From positions 1 to 7,126 of the forward strand of contig JAPLSD010000763.1 in assembly GCA_026398835.1 (NCBI GenBank): a stretch of 7,126 bases of DNA, given 5' to 3'. Source of the DNA: Pseudomonas sp. GTDB taxonomy: Bacteria > Pseudomonadota > Gammaproteobacteria > Pseudomonadales > Pseudomonadaceae. The position numbers and the translations under genes were made by a program. The stretch's first letter is position 1; each line of letters begins with the position of its first letter. Of the stretch, positions 5,919 to 7,126 are shown piece by piece. The notes below the pieces were generated by a model, which saw only the letters and a list, made by a program, of their open reading frames with translations, was not told the origin of the DNA and did not search any database.

Positions 5919-6080
5919 TCAACAAAATCTAGAACAACCTCCCTCCCATTCTTCAAAATAGACACCTGCATCAAACCTGCGATCAGCCACAGGTTCTCCA
6001 ACTGCACTGACCTGGATACCGGTTTCCTCGCGCAATTCACGTATCGCGGCGTTGGCGCACCAGCCCCGCCAAATACACAT
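5919..6080 (-). pseudogene. Nudix hydrolase remnant
   Basis: The minus-strand frame running from the ATG at 6080 to the TGA at 5921-5919 encodes AAIRELREETGIQV (box residues at 6015-6050). This contains a perfect second half of the Nudix box, RELREETGI against RE-U-x-E-E-x-G-U. The first half is lost: the Glu expected eight positions before the box Arg is Gly, and no Gly precedes it. The frame holds only 53 codons, whereas Nudix enzymes are usually 130-200 residues, and there is no good ribosome-binding site. The sequence is therefore a broken fragment with N- and C-terminal parts missing. Another minus-strand frame (to the stop at 5854-5852) ends DFVDHSEAGVPVTSNALS and could be the tail of the same or another decayed gene after a frameshift. 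Substrate cannot be inferred. Confidence 0.5.
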
Positions 6081-6093
6081 GCGAACAACATTC

Positions 6094-6137
6094 TTTACTT
6101 TGTCCGTATATGTACTAATCTGGACCCAGTACCTAAT
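6094..6137 (+). promoter_or_regulatory. Candidate promoter/operator of the Xre-RES pair
   Basis: A modest -35 TTTACT (6094-6099) with TAATCT (6116-6121) at 16-base spacing is the best promoter guess; TATATG at 6107 is an alternative -10. Next to it are CTGG-AC-CCAG (6120-6129), an inverted repeat, and the near-direct repeat TACTAAT/TACCTAAT (6113-6119 and 6130-6137). Antitoxins of this family commonly bind repeats at their own promoter, so these are plausible operator half-sites. They are not proven. Confidence 0.35.
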
Positions 6138-6154
6138 GAGTCGGAGACCAAACC

Positions 6155-6562
6155 ATGGCTACGCCATCCACCGCCCACAGCGTCACCCACGGCCTTGATA
6201 CCCCCGAGGCTGGCCGCGTGGCTCTGAAGTTCTTCTTCAATCTGATGGAGCACTGGGGCTGCACAGCAGAAGAGCAGCGTGCGCTTTTGGGATCAATCGG
6301 CAATACGACTTTCTATAAGTACAAGCAGCTTCCAAATGTGCGTTTACCGCATGACATGCTGGAGCGTATTTCGTATTTGATGGGCATCCATAAGGCGCTC
6401 AGCATCATCTTCAGCAACAGCCGAGATCGGGCCTATAAATGGGTGAGTAGCCCGAACACTGCAGCTCCGTTTAATGGGCAAACCGCCCTTAAGTACATGC
6501 TCGTAGGTCGAGTGATGGACATTGCTGATGTTCGTCGCTATTTGGATGGAGTCCGCGGCTAA
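6155..6562 (+). CDS. Xre/MbcA/ParS-type antitoxin of a RES toxin
   Basis: This 135-residue cytoplasmic protein has an N-terminal helix-turn-helix-like region (about residues 22-80: VALKFFFNLMEHWGCTAEEQ, then ALLGSIGNTTFYKYKQ). Its C-terminal MbcA/ParS/Xre toxin-binding domain, formerly DUF2384, spans about residues 90-135, with the hallmarks AYKWVSSPN, FNGQTALKYMLVG and VRRYLDGVRG. In Xre-RES modules such a protein blocks the toxin active site with its C-terminus and represses the shared promoter with its N-terminus. GGAG lies eight bases before the ATG. Its stop TAA shares its last base with the ATG of the toxin gene, the order and tight coupling normal for the family. Length is typical and no defect is visible, so the antitoxin is probably functional. 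Confidence 0.92.
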   Translation: MATPSTAHSVTHGLDTPEAGRVALKFFFNLMEHWGCTAEEQRALLGSIGNTTFYKYKQLPNVRLPHDMLERISYLMGIHKALSIIFSNSRDRAYKWVSSPNTAAPFNGQTALKYMLVGRVMDIADVRRYLDGVRG

Positions 6563-7126
6563 TGGAGCCACAACTGGCAACGCCTCAGTGGGATCGGGCC
6601 TACCGTGTGATCAACAGCTGCTTTCCGCCGATCACTCTCTTCGAAGACGTACTGGACCCGGCAGAACTGCACACGGCCTATCTGCTGGAGGCCCTTACCA
6701 ATGACAGGCTTATTGAGCAAACCGGTGTGCTTTCCAGAGTTCTACCCGAGGACAGAGTGTCAGGGCCAGGCTCGACACCTGTCATGGCCGCATTCACTCA
6801 CATCGGGAAAATCAGTCGGTTTACCGATGGTTCGTATGGCGTTTACTACGCGGCCAGTAGCCAAGCCGCAGCTATTGCCGAGACGAGTTATCACCAAGAA
6901 AGATTTCTGGCCGCGACCAATGAGCCAGACATCGAGTTGACCATGCGCACCTACGTCAACCAGATTGTGAAACCGATGCATGATATTCGTGTGGGCTACC
7001 CGCACCTGCATGATGCAGATCCTGCCAGCTACAGCCCTGCACAGACTTTCGCGAAGCAGGTACGGGAAACGCTTTCATGGGGACTTCTCTACAATAGCGT
7101 TCGATTAAACGGTCATGAATGCGTTG
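6562..7126 (+). CDS. RES-domain toxin (NAD+-degrading), partial, C-terminus off the right edge
   Basis: The first 188 codons are visible, starting at the ATG that overlaps the antitoxin stop (TAATG). The frame begins MEPQLATPQWDRAYRVINSC and stays open to the edge. The RES pattern is present: Arg86 in ISRFTDGSYGVYYAASS, Tyr96, Glu107 in AAAIAETSYH, and Ser179 in LLYNSVRLNGHECV. These match the conserved Arg, Glu and Ser that name the domain; the residue assignments are my alignment by eye. RES toxins (P. putida RES, mycobacterial MbcT) deplete NAD+ by hydrolysis or phosphorolysis, giving growth arrest when the antitoxin is degraded. Full RES toxins of this class run a little over 200 residues, so only a short tail is missing. 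Whether the end is intact cannot be seen here. Confidence 0.92.
   Translation, partial: MEPQLATPQWDRAYRVINSCFPPITLFEDVLDPAELHTAYLLEALTNDRLIEQTGVLSRVLPEDRVSGPGSTPVMAAFTHIGKISRFTDGSYGVYYAASSQAAAIAETSYHQERFLAATNEPDIELTMRTYVNQIVKPMHDIRVGYPHLHDADPASYSPAQTFAKQVRETLSWGLLYNSVRLNGHECV

Larger units (their letters stand above)
5402..6154. other. 753-base region without an intact gene
   Basis: The stretch between the 98-codon gene and the antitoxin gene holds a nested inverted repeat (5505-5541), a minus-strand terminator candidate (5586-5609), an AT-rich section with a long imperfect stem (5712-5745), a perfect TTGACA box (5742-5747), a Nudix hydrolase remnant on the minus strand (5919-6080), and the promoter/operator area of the toxin-antitoxin pair (about 6090-6150). 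I see no tRNA, no insertion-sequence ends and no intact protein gene. The section 5620-5800 is clearly more AT-rich than the rest of the window. Confidence 0.6.

Noticed and set aside
4822..6154. tRNA gene, CRISPR array, phage attachment site or insertion sequence in the non-coding region
   Set aside because: I looked for cloverleaf arms, regularly spaced repeats and transposase fragments and saw none that held up.
6344..7011. Minus-strand open frames opposite the antitoxin and toxin genes
   Set aside because: Both overlap well-supported plus-strand family members and lack start signals.

Overview
The window looks like chromosomal DNA of a fluorescent-group Pseudomonas. This is inferred from the GC-rich coding sequence, the codon choice and the protein content; no marker gene is present. 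It has three blocks.

Block 1 (1-4821, minus strand) reads as one ion-homeostasis operon, transcribed right to left. mgtA encodes a Mg2+-importing P-type ATPase. It is followed by a small 69-residue protein of unknown function, then a YjbB-type Na/Pi transporter with a PhoU-like tail. Last comes a DUF2493 (SLOG-superfamily) gene that overlaps the transporter gene by 13 bases and runs off the left edge. The gaps are short (65 and 28 bases) and no intrinsic terminator lies between the genes. Strong RNA hairpins sit directly upstream of the ribosome-binding sites of mgtA and of the small gene, and both sites share the 9-mer GGAGCACAG.

Block 2 (4822-6154) is mostly non-coding. It holds the mgtA leader/promoter region, a 98-codon minus-strand gene of unknown function (5105-5401), and an AT-rich stretch with several inverted repeats. 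These include a nested palindrome at 5505-5541 and a 13-bp stem at 5712-5745. It also holds a minus-strand terminator candidate and the remnant of a Nudix hydrolase gene (5919-6080).

Block 3 (6155-7126, plus strand) is a type II toxin-antitoxin pair of the Xre-RES family. The antitoxin (MbcA/ParS/Xre type) comes first. Its stop codon shares one base with the start of the RES-domain toxin, which is cut by the right edge. RES toxins destroy NAD+. The pair has the compact layout of an accessory module and lies next to degraded DNA, which suggests an insertion-prone spot beside the mgtA operon.

Nothing here is clearly a new system. The points most worth following are the Mg2+/phosphate gene coupling, the paired hairpin/ribosome-binding-site arrangements, and the inverted repeats of block 2.
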